Assembly (NCBI GenBank): GCA_016794125.1
Contig: JAEUKT010000004.1
Location: forward strand, 569,460-633,459
Reading direction: 5' to 3'
Length of the DNA stretch: 64,000 nucleotides
Origin: Alphaproteobacteria bacterium
GTDB lineage: Bacteria > Pseudomonadota > Alphaproteobacteria > Micavibrionales > UBA2020
In this document: positions 48,369 to 57,069 of the stretch, in pieces
Position numbering within the stretch: the stretch's first letter is position 1
Layout of the letters: the number at the start of each line of letters is the position of its first letter
Made by a program: the position numbers and the translations under genes
The notes under the pieces: generated by a model
Told to the model about the DNA's origin: nothing
Databases searched by the model: none
Seen by the model: only the letters and a program-made list of their open reading frames with translations

Positions 48369-50023
48369 CAGCAAGAAGCGCGCCGCCTGCGCGTCGCGCT
48401 TCTTCCCGGGTTGTCGCGCTGAAGGACAACCTTCTGGACATACTCGCGTTCATCCAGCCGCCTGTCCTCCGGCGGCGGCATGACGGAGACTTTCCATGCC
48501 GGAAGCCCGTTTAGGGCGTAACTCATGTTCTGAATTACGGCATAGAAGGAACGGTTTGCTTCCTGCCGCCTTTGTTCTTCCTCCACCCTTATCTGCAATT
48601 CGGCGTATCGCCGGACATACTCGTTAAACTCGGCTTGCTTGACCTGATATTCGCGCGTTTTTTCCTGCGCCTTTTGCTCGACAGTCTTTTCTTCTATGGC
48701 TTTGAGGTGCAGCGTTTCCAGCGTTTTTTCTATCAGCCGTCGGATGCGCCCGCGCATTTCATCCGACAAGAGATTGCTTTCTAGCGAAGCTTGCAGCAGC
48801 GATAAATCGCCCGACAGCAGGGCGATTTTGGTTTCCACCTGTGCAAGCTGCGCCACCAGCGGCAGTTTTTCGACGAGGCGGGTAAAATCCTGGCCTCTGG
48901 CTTCCCTAAGTTCCTGTGCCAAATGCGCGGGAAGGAGGATTGCGCCGCCAGCAGCGGCAGCGGGCGACGGCAGCGCGGCCTTCGGCACGGTTGCCGTCGA
49001 GATATAATCCGCGATTTCGCGGCGGATACGTGCCGTATCCTGCCGCTGTTCCTCGCGGTAAAACCGGATGGTTTTTTCCAAGCCCTGCCGCTCGATCAGC
49101 TGCGACCGGACAAGGGCATGAAGTTCCTTGCGGTCGCGCTCACGGCAGGACTTGATTTCGGCGGCATTAAGAGCGCATTTCTTTTGATATTCGCCCGTCG
49201 CCCTTTCCCACAGGGCAGCAACGCCCGTGGCGAAACGGGCTATTCTTACTTTTGTTTCTGCCTTGTGCCGCTTTTCCTGCGCGTTGACCAGTTCAACGCG
49301 GGCTTTCCGGTGCTGCGCTGTTATCAGCCGGATTTCCTGCACCAGCGGCAACCGCTTGGCTTTCGCTTCGGCCTTGATTTCCTCCATGTGCCGCTTGAGG
49401 TTTTCCGTCATGCGCTCCGCGATAAAGGCACGGGCTTTGTCCGTCGTCGGCAGCAATTCATGGGAGCCAAGCCGCGCCTTGAGGTCGCGGGTGGGTATGT
49501 CCATCCACTTTGACAAGGAATAGACCTTGCCCGCGAGATCGACGGCGACATAGCCGCGTCGATCCCCTTGCGCGAGGAAGAAGCCGTTTTCCGAGAGAAA
49601 ACGGGCGAATGTCTGCTTTGAGTCTGTCCTTTCCCAGCTTTGCTTGAAGAACATTTTGAGAGCCTGCGGGTCTTCGCCCAGCTTTGAAGCCTGCCGGTAT
49701 TCCTCCCGCGACAGATTATTCGGGTTTTTATCCTGCTTGCGCTCCATGCCCTTGGGCATCGCCCAGCCGTATTTGCGGAACAGGGCGCGGGAAATGTCCA
49801 TCAGCTTGTATTTGAAGTGGGACATTTGAACCCCGACCATGCGGCGGGGGTTGAAGTCCGATGCTTTGAGCCGCAGCCATACCGCATGGCAATGGCGGCG
49901 GCCTTTCTTTTCGTGGAAGACGACAACGCGGGGCTGTGCCAATAGCCCCAACTTGCGCTCGATTTCCTCGATAGCGGCCTCGAAGTCCTCAATCGGCACA
50001 TCGGCATATTCGGGCGGGTTACC
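48299..50023 (-). pseudogene. Relaxase/mobilisation protein, 5'-truncated
   Basis: A minus-strand frame of about 570 residues. The visible start VPIEDFEAAIEEIERKLGL, then VFHEKKGRRHCHAVWLRL, matches the middle of alphaproteobacterial relaxases, including the metal-binding HxxxxxxxHxH-type motif. The catalytic N-terminal ~100 residues are missing: an in-frame TGA lies at 50029-50027, and the relaxase-like frame begins only after it (GNPPEYADVPIEDF). The C-terminal part is a long coiled coil rich in Arg, Glu and Lys. The truncated edge sits where the AT-richer cargo begins. I read it as an inactive remnant of the island's transfer module. Confidence 0.75.
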
Positions 50024-50207
50024 CCGTCACCAGAACAAGGAGCCTCGTCCCTACCTTCTGGACTGACCAACCGCCGCTTGCGCTCGTTGTAATCCCTGCT
50101 ACGGTTTATAAAGGTTAAAGCCAGAACCGCGCATATGCAGGTATCAATTTTCTGCTATGGTCCACTAGGAGGCATAGCCAAAGGGATATAAAGGAATTGT
50201 TGATGTG

Positions 50208-50990
50208 ATGATTATTTCGGCCGTCTTCTTTTTAACAGCCATTGCATACGCCATGATTGGGTTTGGCGGTGGATCGACCTATACCGCTGTCTTGGCGCTT
50301 TCAGGGATGCCACACCGATTGATCCCTGCTATCTCACTTGTTTGTAATATCATAGTAGTTACTGGTGGGATATGCCGATTTTTCCGTGCAGGACATATCA
50401 AGCTTGAACATGTATGGCCATGGCTGCTTTTTTCAGTTCCAGCCGCTTGGCTTGGAAGTATGGTGATACTGAAGGAAAAAGAATTTGTATTCCTTCTTGG
50501 TGTCTGTTTATTTGCATCAGGCTTGTGGCTTACCTTGGGGCCAACTTGGTCTCAAAAAGCAGATCTGCCTAAACATCAAACTTTTTTGAAGACAATCTCT
50601 CTTTCGCGCTTTGGTACGCCCGCTGTATTTGGTGCTTTTCTTGGCCTGTTAGGTGGGATGACGGGTATAGGCGGGGGAGTTTTTCTGGCGCCAGTTCTTC
50701 ATTTTTTACGATGGGGGAATTCCAAAGAGATAGCCGGCATTTGTGCTCTGTTTATCTTTGCAAATTCTTGTTCCGGACTTCTAGGGCATGTCAGCCGTTT
50801 ATATCGAGAAGGGGAAGTTCATATTCTTTTGAATTACTGGCCTTTGATGATCGCTGTCTTCGTGGGGGGGGCTTTGGGTTCCTGGATTGGTGTGGTCAAG
50901 TTGAATGCACAGTATATAACTCGGTTAACGGGAGGGCTTATTATTTTGATCTCAGTTAAGTTGCTGATGCGCTGGTGGAATTTAAATTAA
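50208..50990 (+). CDS. TauE/SafE-family sulfite exporter-like permease
   Basis: A 260-aa integral membrane protein with about eight helices in the TauE/SafE pattern (FLTAIAYAMIGFGGGSTYTAVLAL, GLLGGMTGIGGGVFLAPVLHFL). ATG at 50208, after aaaggaattg. Members export sulfite, organosulfonates or other anions; the substrate here is unknown. AT-richer than the core genome. It stands alone in the cargo. Confidence 0.82.
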   Translation: MIISAVFFLTAIAYAMIGFGGGSTYTAVLALSGMPHRLIPAISLVCNIIVVTGGICRFFRAGHIKLEHVWPWLLFSVPAAWLGSMVILKEKEFVFLLGVCLFASGLWLTLGPTWSQKADLPKHQTFLKTISLSRFGTPAVFGAFLGLLGGMTGIGGGVFLAPVLHFLRWGNSKEIAGICALFIFANSCSGLLGHVSRLYREGEVHILLNYWPLMIAVFVGGALGSWIGVVKLNAQYITRLTGGLIILISVKLLMRWWNLN

Positions 50991-51021
50991 TTTTTCTTTT
51001 TTTCAGAGGCTATCCCGCGAA

Positions 51022-51035
51022 TTGATTTAGATCAA
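51022..51035. promoter_or_regulatory. FNR-type box 1
   Basis: TTGAT-ttag-ATCAA, a perfect match to the FNR/ANR consensus TTGAT-N4-ATCAA, 60 bases before the porin-like gene. Confidence 0.8.
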
Positions 51036-51094
51036 GCGGTTATCGTGTGTACGGTCTTATCTTGCTCCTGACGATTAGGAGGAGATGAGGAGTG

Positions 51095-52360
51095 ATGAAC
51101 GTATCTGATACAGCCGCTTACGCATTTCTAATTTTTATGGTTGGCCAGGTGTTGCCCGCATCGGCGGTTGCCCAGGATCAGCTTGGGCATCTTTTCTCCG
51201 ACGGTGCCTTTTCTGGGCAGTTGCGCTACCGTTATGAGCATGTCTACCAAGATGGCCCCCCCCCTGTGAATCACGACGCCAATGCATCGACGCTGCGAGT
51301 CAATTTAGGTTATAAAACTGGTGAATATAAAAAAATTCGAGGATTTGTTGAAGGACAGGCCATTTTTCATCTTGGAGAAGATCGGTTTAACGACATGGTA
51401 AATGGCCGAACATCTTATCCCACTGTTGTAGATCCGGACATAATTGAGCTAAATCAGTCTTGGTTATCGTGGTCAGGCATCTCGGGCGTAGAGCTGAAGC
51501 TGGGGCGTCAGGTTCTCAATCTGGACAATCAACGATTTATTGGCAGTGTCGACTGGCGCCAGAATGATCAGACTTTCGATGCTGTTATAGGTAGCTACTC
51601 GGATGCTTCCAGGCGGTTACAATTGCAATATGGCTACATCTGGAATGTAAATCGCATCTTCGGCAATGACTATCCACTCGGTGATTTAGAGACGATAAGT
51701 CACATATTGCGCAGTTCTTATCAGTTTTCTACTTTGCTAAACGTTGTTGCCTATGGTTACTGGTTAGATTTTGACCGTTTGCCAAGCAGTTCTTCTCGTA
51801 CAATAGGCCTGCGTACCACAGGGAAAGCTATCATAACGGAAGCATTAAGCTTAAACTATGAAGCAGAATATGCACTACAGGAAGATTTTGCTTCAAACCC
51901 GCTGTCATACAGCGAAGGATATAACCATCTTTCAATCGCGTTTGCATACAAAGGTATAGCAGCAGGGTTGGGGCGAGAGATTCTCGGCGGCAACAATACT
52001 ATAGCCTTTCAAACCCCCTTGGCTACATTGCACAAGTTTAACGGTTGGTCAGACAAGTTTCTAGCTACCCCTGCGACTGGCTTAAAGGATAGATATGCCA
52101 GTTTGGGATATAAGTTCGGAGAAGATAAAGGTTTGCTCGCCAAAACAGAGCTTGCAGGTGTATATCACGATTTTTCGGGTGATAGTGTCGGCGATTATGG
52201 TCATGAGTTGAATGTCTCGCTATCAAAGGTCTTCGAATATTCTAGCTCTACTGTTTTTAAAACAGCTGTCGTCACGTTTAAATATGCGGATTATACGGCA
52301 AAGGACGCGCCATACACGGATACGCAGAAAGTTTGGCTCCAGCTAAGTACTGGTTTTTGA
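51095..52360 (+). CDS. Outer-membrane beta-barrel protein (alginate-export/porin-like)
   Basis: A 421-aa protein. The first ~27 residues are a signal peptide ending near ASAVAQ. The mature part alternates short amphipathic strands (FSGQLRYRYEH, STLRVNLGYK, VELKLGRQVLN) and ends in Phe (LQLSTGF), the outer-membrane assembly signal. The plan resembles the alginate-export and related 16-18-strand barrels. ATG at 51095 is preceded by taggaggagatgagg. The FNR box upstream suggests induction under oxygen limitation. Cargo substrate unknown. Confidence 0.75.
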   Translation: MNVSDTAAYAFLIFMVGQVLPASAVAQDQLGHLFSDGAFSGQLRYRYEHVYQDGPPPVNHDANASTLRVNLGYKTGEYKKIRGFVEGQAIFHLGEDRFNDMVNGRTSYPTVVDPDIIELNQSWLSWSGISGVELKLGRQVLNLDNQRFIGSVDWRQNDQTFDAVIGSYSDASRRLQLQYGYIWNVNRIFGNDYPLGDLETISHILRSSYQFSTLLNVVAYGYWLDFDRLPSSSSRTIGLRTTGKAIITEALSLNYEAEYALQEDFASNPLSYSEGYNHLSIAFAYKGIAAGLGREILGGNNTIAFQTPLATLHKFNGWSDKFLATPATGLKDRYASLGYKFGEDKGLLAKTELAGVYHDFSGDSVGDYGHELNVSLSKVFEYSSSTVFKTAVVTFKYADYTAKDAPYTDTQKVWLQLSTGF

Positions 52361-52491
52361 GAGTTACCTCTCTAATGCTGTATACACATCTTAACGATCA
52401 AGATGGGGCGAGGCAGTTGGCTTGTATTCTTGAATAATATGCGACTGCTTTGATATATGTTTCTTTTTGCACGTTAATATTCTCCTTCTTT

Positions 52492-52505
52492 TTGATCCAG
52501 ATCAA
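52492..52505. promoter_or_regulatory. FNR-type box 2
   Basis: TTGAT-ccag-ATCAA, a perfect consensus, 52 bases before the first gene of the cyclase operon. Confidence 0.82.
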
Positions 52506-52556
52506 ATATCATTTTGTCCGGCATGGGCAACATAAATCGCTCAACGGAATTAATGA

Positions 52557-53816
52557 ATGAGAAAATCGCAAATGATCAAACTGTCGTATAGCACTAATGG
52601 TCTTCTGAACTTGAATTTATTTGCAGCTATCGACGCCGTCGAAAGCGCTGGATACAACGGAATTGAGCTGTCCTTCGACAAAAACCAGTTCAACCCGTTT
52701 GAGCTGAATTCTCAAGAGCTGAAGAAAATCCGCGATTATTTCACCACAAAAAACATTAAGCCCGCCTGTATCGCAACGCCGACAATCGCTTTCCTCTCTG
52801 ACAGGCCGCATGAGCCTTCCGTTATCTGCCTTGATAAAGCCGGCCGAAAGCAAAGAATCACCCTGATCAAGAAAGGCGTAGAAATCGCCAAAGTCCTGAA
52901 AGCCCCGGTCGTCAGCTTTGGCAGTGGCTTCATTCGTGATGAACATATCCGCAACCCGCAAATAAACCCCAACGAAATATTGGCGGATAGCATCCATGAG
53001 TGCATGAAGGATATCGGCGACATCACGCTCACCATTGAGCCGGAACCCGGTATGCTGATCGAGACTCTGGACGAAGGGATGGCTATCGTCAAAACGATAG
53101 GCTCCAGGCAATTCCGACTGCACATGGATTTGTGCCACGTTTACTGTTCGGAGAAGAATTACATGGAGGCTGTCGCGGCGGCTGCCCCCTATACCGCGTA
53201 CCTCCATGTATCGGATACAAACGCTGGGTGTAATGTGAAGTTAAAATCCTATTCGAGTGATCTTGTGATGGATTTTGATCTCGCAAACTACCTCATTTAC
53301 TTTCCTGACACCTGCGATTTCCTGTTTGTCAGCAGACAACAGGCGATCTGCTTCTGTGACGATATGCCGGATGGGGATACGCTCACGACCATGTGCAACC
53401 TTGCCGGGGCAAATGCCATTCAGTTCATCGACTATAAAGAATTGAAAATGTCCGACGCTACGCTCGACCGGGAAATCAACACCTATGCAGTTTCAGTGCC
53501 TGGGTTGAGCTTCTATGTTCTTGATCGGGCAAAGCCGGTTCTTCGCTATTTAAGGACGACATTGTCGGAAAAAACCGGAAAGACGATCTTGGACAAGAAG
53601 GTCGCCAATACCTTGACCGGAAAGGTTCACTATCATGAAATCCCCGGTTACGGCGAAATTGACTTCAAGCAGACCTTCCAGACGCTGGAGGAAAACGGCT
53701 TTAAGGGATATGCGACCGTGGAGCTATACCACCATGTGAATACATGGGAAAAAGCCTTGCGCGAAAGCATCCAGATACTGTCAAACGCGAGAAACTACCG
53801 GCAAGGTGCAGCATGA
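52557..53816 (+). CDS. Sugar isomerase/epimerase-like TIM barrel with a large insertion
   Basis: A 419-aa protein of the AP-endonuclease-2/xylose-isomerase-like barrel. Barrel blocks are visible: TIEPEPGM (~159-166), HMDLCHVYC (~189-197), YLHVSDTN (~215-222), HEIPGYGEIDF (~360-370) and ATVELYHH (~386-393). In relatives, HVSD.N is followed within a few residues by the IPG.GEIDF block. Here about 130 residues (~224-354) are inserted between them, right at the active-site edge. The expected chemistry is aldose/ketose isomerisation or epimerisation. It is first in a six-gene coupled operon; the next gene overlaps by 4 bases. Confidence 0.75.
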   Translation: MRKSQMIKLSYSTNGLLNLNLFAAIDAVESAGYNGIELSFDKNQFNPFELNSQELKKIRDYFTTKNIKPACIATPTIAFLSDRPHEPSVICLDKAGRKQRITLIKKGVEIAKVLKAPVVSFGSGFIRDEHIRNPQINPNEILADSIHECMKDIGDITLTIEPEPGMLIETLDEGMAIVKTIGSRQFRLHMDLCHVYCSEKNYMEAVAAAAPYTAYLHVSDTNAGCNVKLKSYSSDLVMDFDLANYLIYFPDTCDFLFVSRQQAICFCDDMPDGDTLTTMCNLAGANAIQFIDYKELKMSDATLDREINTYAVSVPGLSFYVLDRAKPVLRYLRTTLSEKTGKTILDKKVANTLTGKVHYHEIPGYGEIDFKQTFQTLEENGFKGYATVELYHHVNTWEKALRESIQILSNARNYRQGAA

Positions 53817-54316
53817 CGAAAGCAGCCAACGATTTAAGCAGTTTGGGATGGGAACCTGGCTCTATGGGCGAGCTGGATCACCGCCTCGTCAAAGCACCCT
53901 ATATCCGTCTTTCCTCCGGGAAGCGCGGGGCGCGCGGGGATTGCGTTTACGTCTTTGATCTTCGGATTACACAGCCAAATACAAGCTATATGACGACGAT
54001 CCAGATACACTCGCTGGAGCATTTGTTTCTTGCAGGCTTCCGAAAGCATCTGCCCAGCTCGTTCATCAGCGTAGCCCCTATGGGATGTCAGACGGGCTTT
54101 TATCTCATACTGCTGAACGAGGCACGCGCCAGAGTCGTTCAAAAAATCTACAAGAGAATCCTTACGGAGATATTGTCTATGAGCGAAATCCCGTATGCAA
54201 ACGACAAAGACTGTGGGCAGTTCATTCATCATAATATCAAAGAGGCAAAAAAGATCGCCAAAATGTTGCTGCGCGCCGAAGACAAGTGGCTCAGTGTATT
54301 CGGGGCCGCGGCATGA
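53813..54316 (+). CDS. LuxS-like S-ribosylhomocysteine lyase homologue
   Basis: A 167-aa protein that aligns along its full length with LuxS. The metal ligands are kept: H66-S-L-E69-H70 and C134 (DCGQ). The acid/base cysteine is C92 in PMGCQTGFY, and the Arg of FDLR is R51. The start (LDH..VKAPY.R) and end (IP.AN.K.CGQ...H...EAK) also fit. From memory of the B. subtilis enzyme, the Ser6 and Asp78 positions look changed (Met and Ser here), so activity may differ. LuxS cleaves S-ribosylhomocysteine to homocysteine and the AI-2 precursor DPD. LuxS is rare in Alphaproteobacteria. ATG overlaps both neighbours in ATGA style. Confidence 0.85.
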   Translation: MTKAANDLSSLGWEPGSMGELDHRLVKAPYIRLSSGKRGARGDCVYVFDLRITQPNTSYMTTIQIHSLEHLFLAGFRKHLPSSFISVAPMGCQTGFYLILLNEARARVVQKIYKRILTEILSMSEIPYANDKDCGQFIHHNIKEAKKIAKMLLRAEDKWLSVFGAAA

Positions 54317-55476
54317 AAGACCCTCTCCCTGTACGCTCTATCTCGGTTACGGATGAAACCAAATACGATATTGTGTCTGGGGCTTCTTTCTTTGATATCA
54401 ACAATTCTACTCTAGCCAATATCGGCGCCGGGCAAGGTTCCAGGCGTTTTGTTGTGCTGGACAAAAATATTGAAGGCTATCGACCGGAAATAGCCTCTTA
54501 TTTTAACCACTTTGGCATCGAAACACGCATTGAGCTGTTCGAGCCAGGGGAGGAAAATAAATCGCTGTCATCCATGACTTCTTTGTTGGAGAGGCTGGAC
54601 GCTTTTCCTATACGGCGACGGGATGAGCCTATCATTGCCATCGGCGGAGGCGTGTTGACCGACGTTGTGGCCTTTGTCGCCAGCGTATATAGACGCGGCG
54701 TTCCGCATATCAAGATACCGACCACGTTAATGGGATATGTTGATGCCGCGATAGGCATTAAATGCGGCGTCAACTTTAACGGAAATAAAAACAGAATTGG
54801 TGCTTTTGAGCCGCCGCTTAATGTTTTATTGGATCGGTCATTCCTGAAAACTCTGCCCCATCGACACATCATGAACGGGTTGGGCGAAATCATCAAACTC
54901 GCCGTCATTCTGGATGCAGAGCTTTTTGAGTGGCTGGAGAAAGACGGCATATCCTGCGTTAATAATAATTTTCAAAGCGCGGCGGGAGACGCCATTCTTG
55001 AACGCTCTATCGACCGCATGATTGATGAGCTTGCGCCTAATCTGCATGAGAAGAACTTGGCGCGCGCCGTGGATTTCGGTCATACGTTCAGCATGGCTTA
55101 TGAGATGGCATCCGGCCACGATGTTCTTCACGGTGAAGCTGTCCTCATGGATATTATTCTCTCGGTGTTTTTGGCAAATGTCAGGGGAGCGCTATCGGAA
55201 AGAAACGTAGGCCGTATTCTGACGTTAATTGCTGGTCTTCCTTATTACTTACCCTCCATCCAGGAAGTGACGCCTGCCGTCCTCTGGCGCTCGATCACCG
55301 AGCGTGCGTGCCATCGCAATGGCCTGCAACGCATCCCGTTGCCAAGCGGTATAGGACAATGCGTTTTTGCAAATGATGTAACGCCCGATGAGCTCAACAA
55401 GGCTCATCTTTGTTTTGAGAAGTGGATGTATAAATATGAAAGCGCGTGCGAACGTAGATGCGTCGGAGCTGGATAA
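54313..55476 (+). CDS. Sugar-phosphate cyclase (dehydroquinate-synthase superfamily, valiolone-synthase-like)
   Basis: A 387-aa cyclase. The NAD site is GGGVLTD (111-117). The metal-binding region has GLGEIIK (Glu), DFGHTFSMAYE (His) and HGEAV (His). The blocks YRRGVPHIKIPTTLMGYVDAA and NKNRIGAF resemble sedoheptulose-7-phosphate cyclases such as 2-epi-5-epi-valiolone synthase and EboD-like proteins more than AroB. The reaction would turn a phosphorylated heptose, or other sugar, into a carbocyclic ketone. The core aroB is not in the window. It is translationally coupled to the LuxS-like gene. Confidence 0.82.
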   Translation: MKDPLPVRSISVTDETKYDIVSGASFFDINNSTLANIGAGQGSRRFVVLDKNIEGYRPEIASYFNHFGIETRIELFEPGEENKSLSSMTSLLERLDAFPIRRRDEPIIAIGGGVLTDVVAFVASVYRRGVPHIKIPTTLMGYVDAAIGIKCGVNFNGNKNRIGAFEPPLNVLLDRSFLKTLPHRHIMNGLGEIIKLAVILDAELFEWLEKDGISCVNNNFQSAAGDAILERSIDRMIDELAPNLHEKNLARAVDFGHTFSMAYEMASGHDVLHGEAVLMDIILSVFLANVRGALSERNVGRILTLIAGLPYYLPSIQEVTPAVLWRSITERACHRNGLQRIPLPSGIGQCVFANDVTPDELNKAHLCFEKWMYKYESACERRCVGAG

Positions 55477-56143
55477 ATTTTCAAAGCTGGCCTCTCTTTG
55501 GTGGGACGAGCACGGCAGCATGGGAATGCTGCACAGGATAAATCCGATCAGGTTCAAATTTATCGCCGATCAGGTGGATGTCGCCAATAAACAGGTGCTT
55601 GATGTAGGGTGCGGCGGCGGCATTCTGACGGAAACGCTGGCGCGTGCAGGGGCTAACGCTATAGGGATTGATTTATCAAGCCGTCCGCTCGAAATCGCAA
55701 AACTGCACGCCAAAGCGGTCGGCATTAAGGTTGATTACCTTCTGAAAAGCTGTGAGGAAATGGCCGATACCCATCCAGGAAAATTTGATGTGGTGTGCTG
55801 CATGGAGATGCTGGAACACGTACCAGACCCTGCCAGCACAGTGAAGGCTTGTGCAAAGCTATTAAAGCCTGGTGGATATGTTTTCTTTTCCACGATCAAT
55901 AGAAACCTGAAGGCGTTTCTATTCGCAATTGTCGGTGGAGAATACGTTTTACGCCTCCTGCCGAGGGGGACGCATTCTTACAGAAGCCTTATCAAGCCAT
56001 CCGAGCTTCATAAGTGGTCGCGGAAAAATGGGCTGACGTTGCTGGATACCTCAAGTTTCATTTACAACCCCTTGACCAGAAACTTCCGTTTAAGAATCGG
56101 CGCGGATGTAAATTATATATCATGCTATCAAAAAGTCCTTTAA
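55436..56143 (+). CDS. UbiG-like SAM-dependent O-methyltransferase
   Basis: A 235-aa methyltransferase with a start typical of UbiG (NVDASELDKFSKLASLWWDE), SAM motif I LDVGCGGGILTE, and MEMLEHVPDP. UbiG O-methylates ring hydroxyls of ubiquinone precursors. It overlaps the cyclase by 41 bases and the prenyltransferase by 22, which implies tight co-expression. Because the operon has no chorismate-derived step, its ring substrate could be a sugar-derived carbocycle rather than a ubiquinone precursor (inference). Confidence 0.85.
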   Translation: MKARANVDASELDKFSKLASLWWDEHGSMGMLHRINPIRFKFIADQVDVANKQVLDVGCGGGILTETLARAGANAIGIDLSSRPLEIAKLHAKAVGIKVDYLLKSCEEMADTHPGKFDVVCCMEMLEHVPDPASTVKACAKLLKPGGYVFFSTINRNLKAFLFAIVGGEYVLRLLPRGTHSYRSLIKPSELHKWSRKNGLTLLDTSSFIYNPLTRNFRLRIGADVNYISCYQKVL

Positions 56144-57069
56144 GCCTCTTTCTCGCGCTCTCGCGCAACAAGCATGCGGTACTGGACATTGCCGCCCCTG
56201 CGTTTTGCGCTCTTCTGTGGCTGGGTGATTTTCCGCCTGCATCCGTAACCATCTTGTCCCTCATCACGGCCTTTGCCGGATATACGGCGATCTATGCCTT
56301 GAATGATATCGTCGGGTGCAAAATAGATAAGGTCAAAATGGCTTATGCCTGTGGCGGACAGCAGTATTCCGTGGAAGCAGGTGACTTGCGCCATCCTATA
56401 GCGCAGGGGTTGATCAGTTATAAAATAGCTATGCTATGGATGTCCTTTTGGCTTCTCATAGCCGTCGTGGGCGCATATCTCCTTAACCCGTATATCCTCA
56501 TCATCCTTGGTCTGGCGGCGGCTTGCGAGGTTGCCTATTGTATGCTGCTACGGGTAACGCATTGGCGAATTATCTTAAGCGGGTTTGTCAAGGCGGCTGG
56601 GCCTATATCTGCCGTTCTCGTCGTTGACCCAACGCCCAAGGTCGAGTTTCTTCTGCTTTTGCTGTTTTGGATATTCCTTTGGGAAATCGGAGGGCAAAAT
56701 ATTCCGGCAGACTGGAATGACAGGGAAGAAGATCAGCGTATAGGCGCAAAAACCATCCCCGTAAGGTTTGGAGAGGGCATATCAAAGCGGATTGTGATGT
56801 GCGCCGCGCTGCTGACGGTCGTTAGTAGCGGTTTTCTTGTCCTGATTTCGCCGTTGCCCTTGGGGTCAACCTATGTGGCATGGATACTGATGATTGGAAT
56901 GATGATTATTGTCATGCCAGCATATTCTCTGTACAGCGCGACTAAGATAACCACCGAACCGGCTCGGTTGTTTGACTTTGCCAGCTATTATCCCTTGGCA
57001 CTGCTGGCATTGACGGCCAGCGCTATTATTTTTCGAGATATAATTCAGCAACAGGGAGCGCTACCATGA
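56122..57069 (+). CDS. UbiA-superfamily prenyltransferase
   Basis: A 315-aa membrane protein with about eight to nine helices. The two Asp-rich prenyl-diphosphate/Mg sites are visible: ALNDIVGCKID (NDxxxxxxD type) and DWNDREEDQRIGAKTIPVRFG. UbiA members attach polyprenyl chains to aromatic or cyclic acceptors or to sugars. It is not confidently assignable to UbiA, MenA, COX10, BchG or EboC. The ATG overlaps the methyltransferase end and no strong ribosome site is seen, consistent with coupling. Confidence 0.82.
   Translation: MLSKSPLSLFLALSRNKHAVLDIAAPAFCALLWLGDFPPASVTILSLITAFAGYTAIYALNDIVGCKIDKVKMAYACGGQQYSVEAGDLRHPIAQGLISYKIAMLWMSFWLLIAVVGAYLLNPYILIILGLAAACEVAYCMLLRVTHWRIILSGFVKAAGPISAVLVVDPTPKVEFLLLLLFWIFLWEIGGQNIPADWNDREEDQRIGAKTIPVRFGEGISKRIVMCAALLTVVSSGFLVLISPLPLGSTYVAWILMIGMMIIVMPAYSLYSATKITTEPARLFDFASYYPLALLALTASAIIFRDIIQQQGALP

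Noticed and set aside
49801..50070. Alternative minus-strand frame as an intact relaxase N-terminus
   Set aside because: It is out of frame with the relaxase and has no relaxase catalytic motif, so the gene is treated as truncated.
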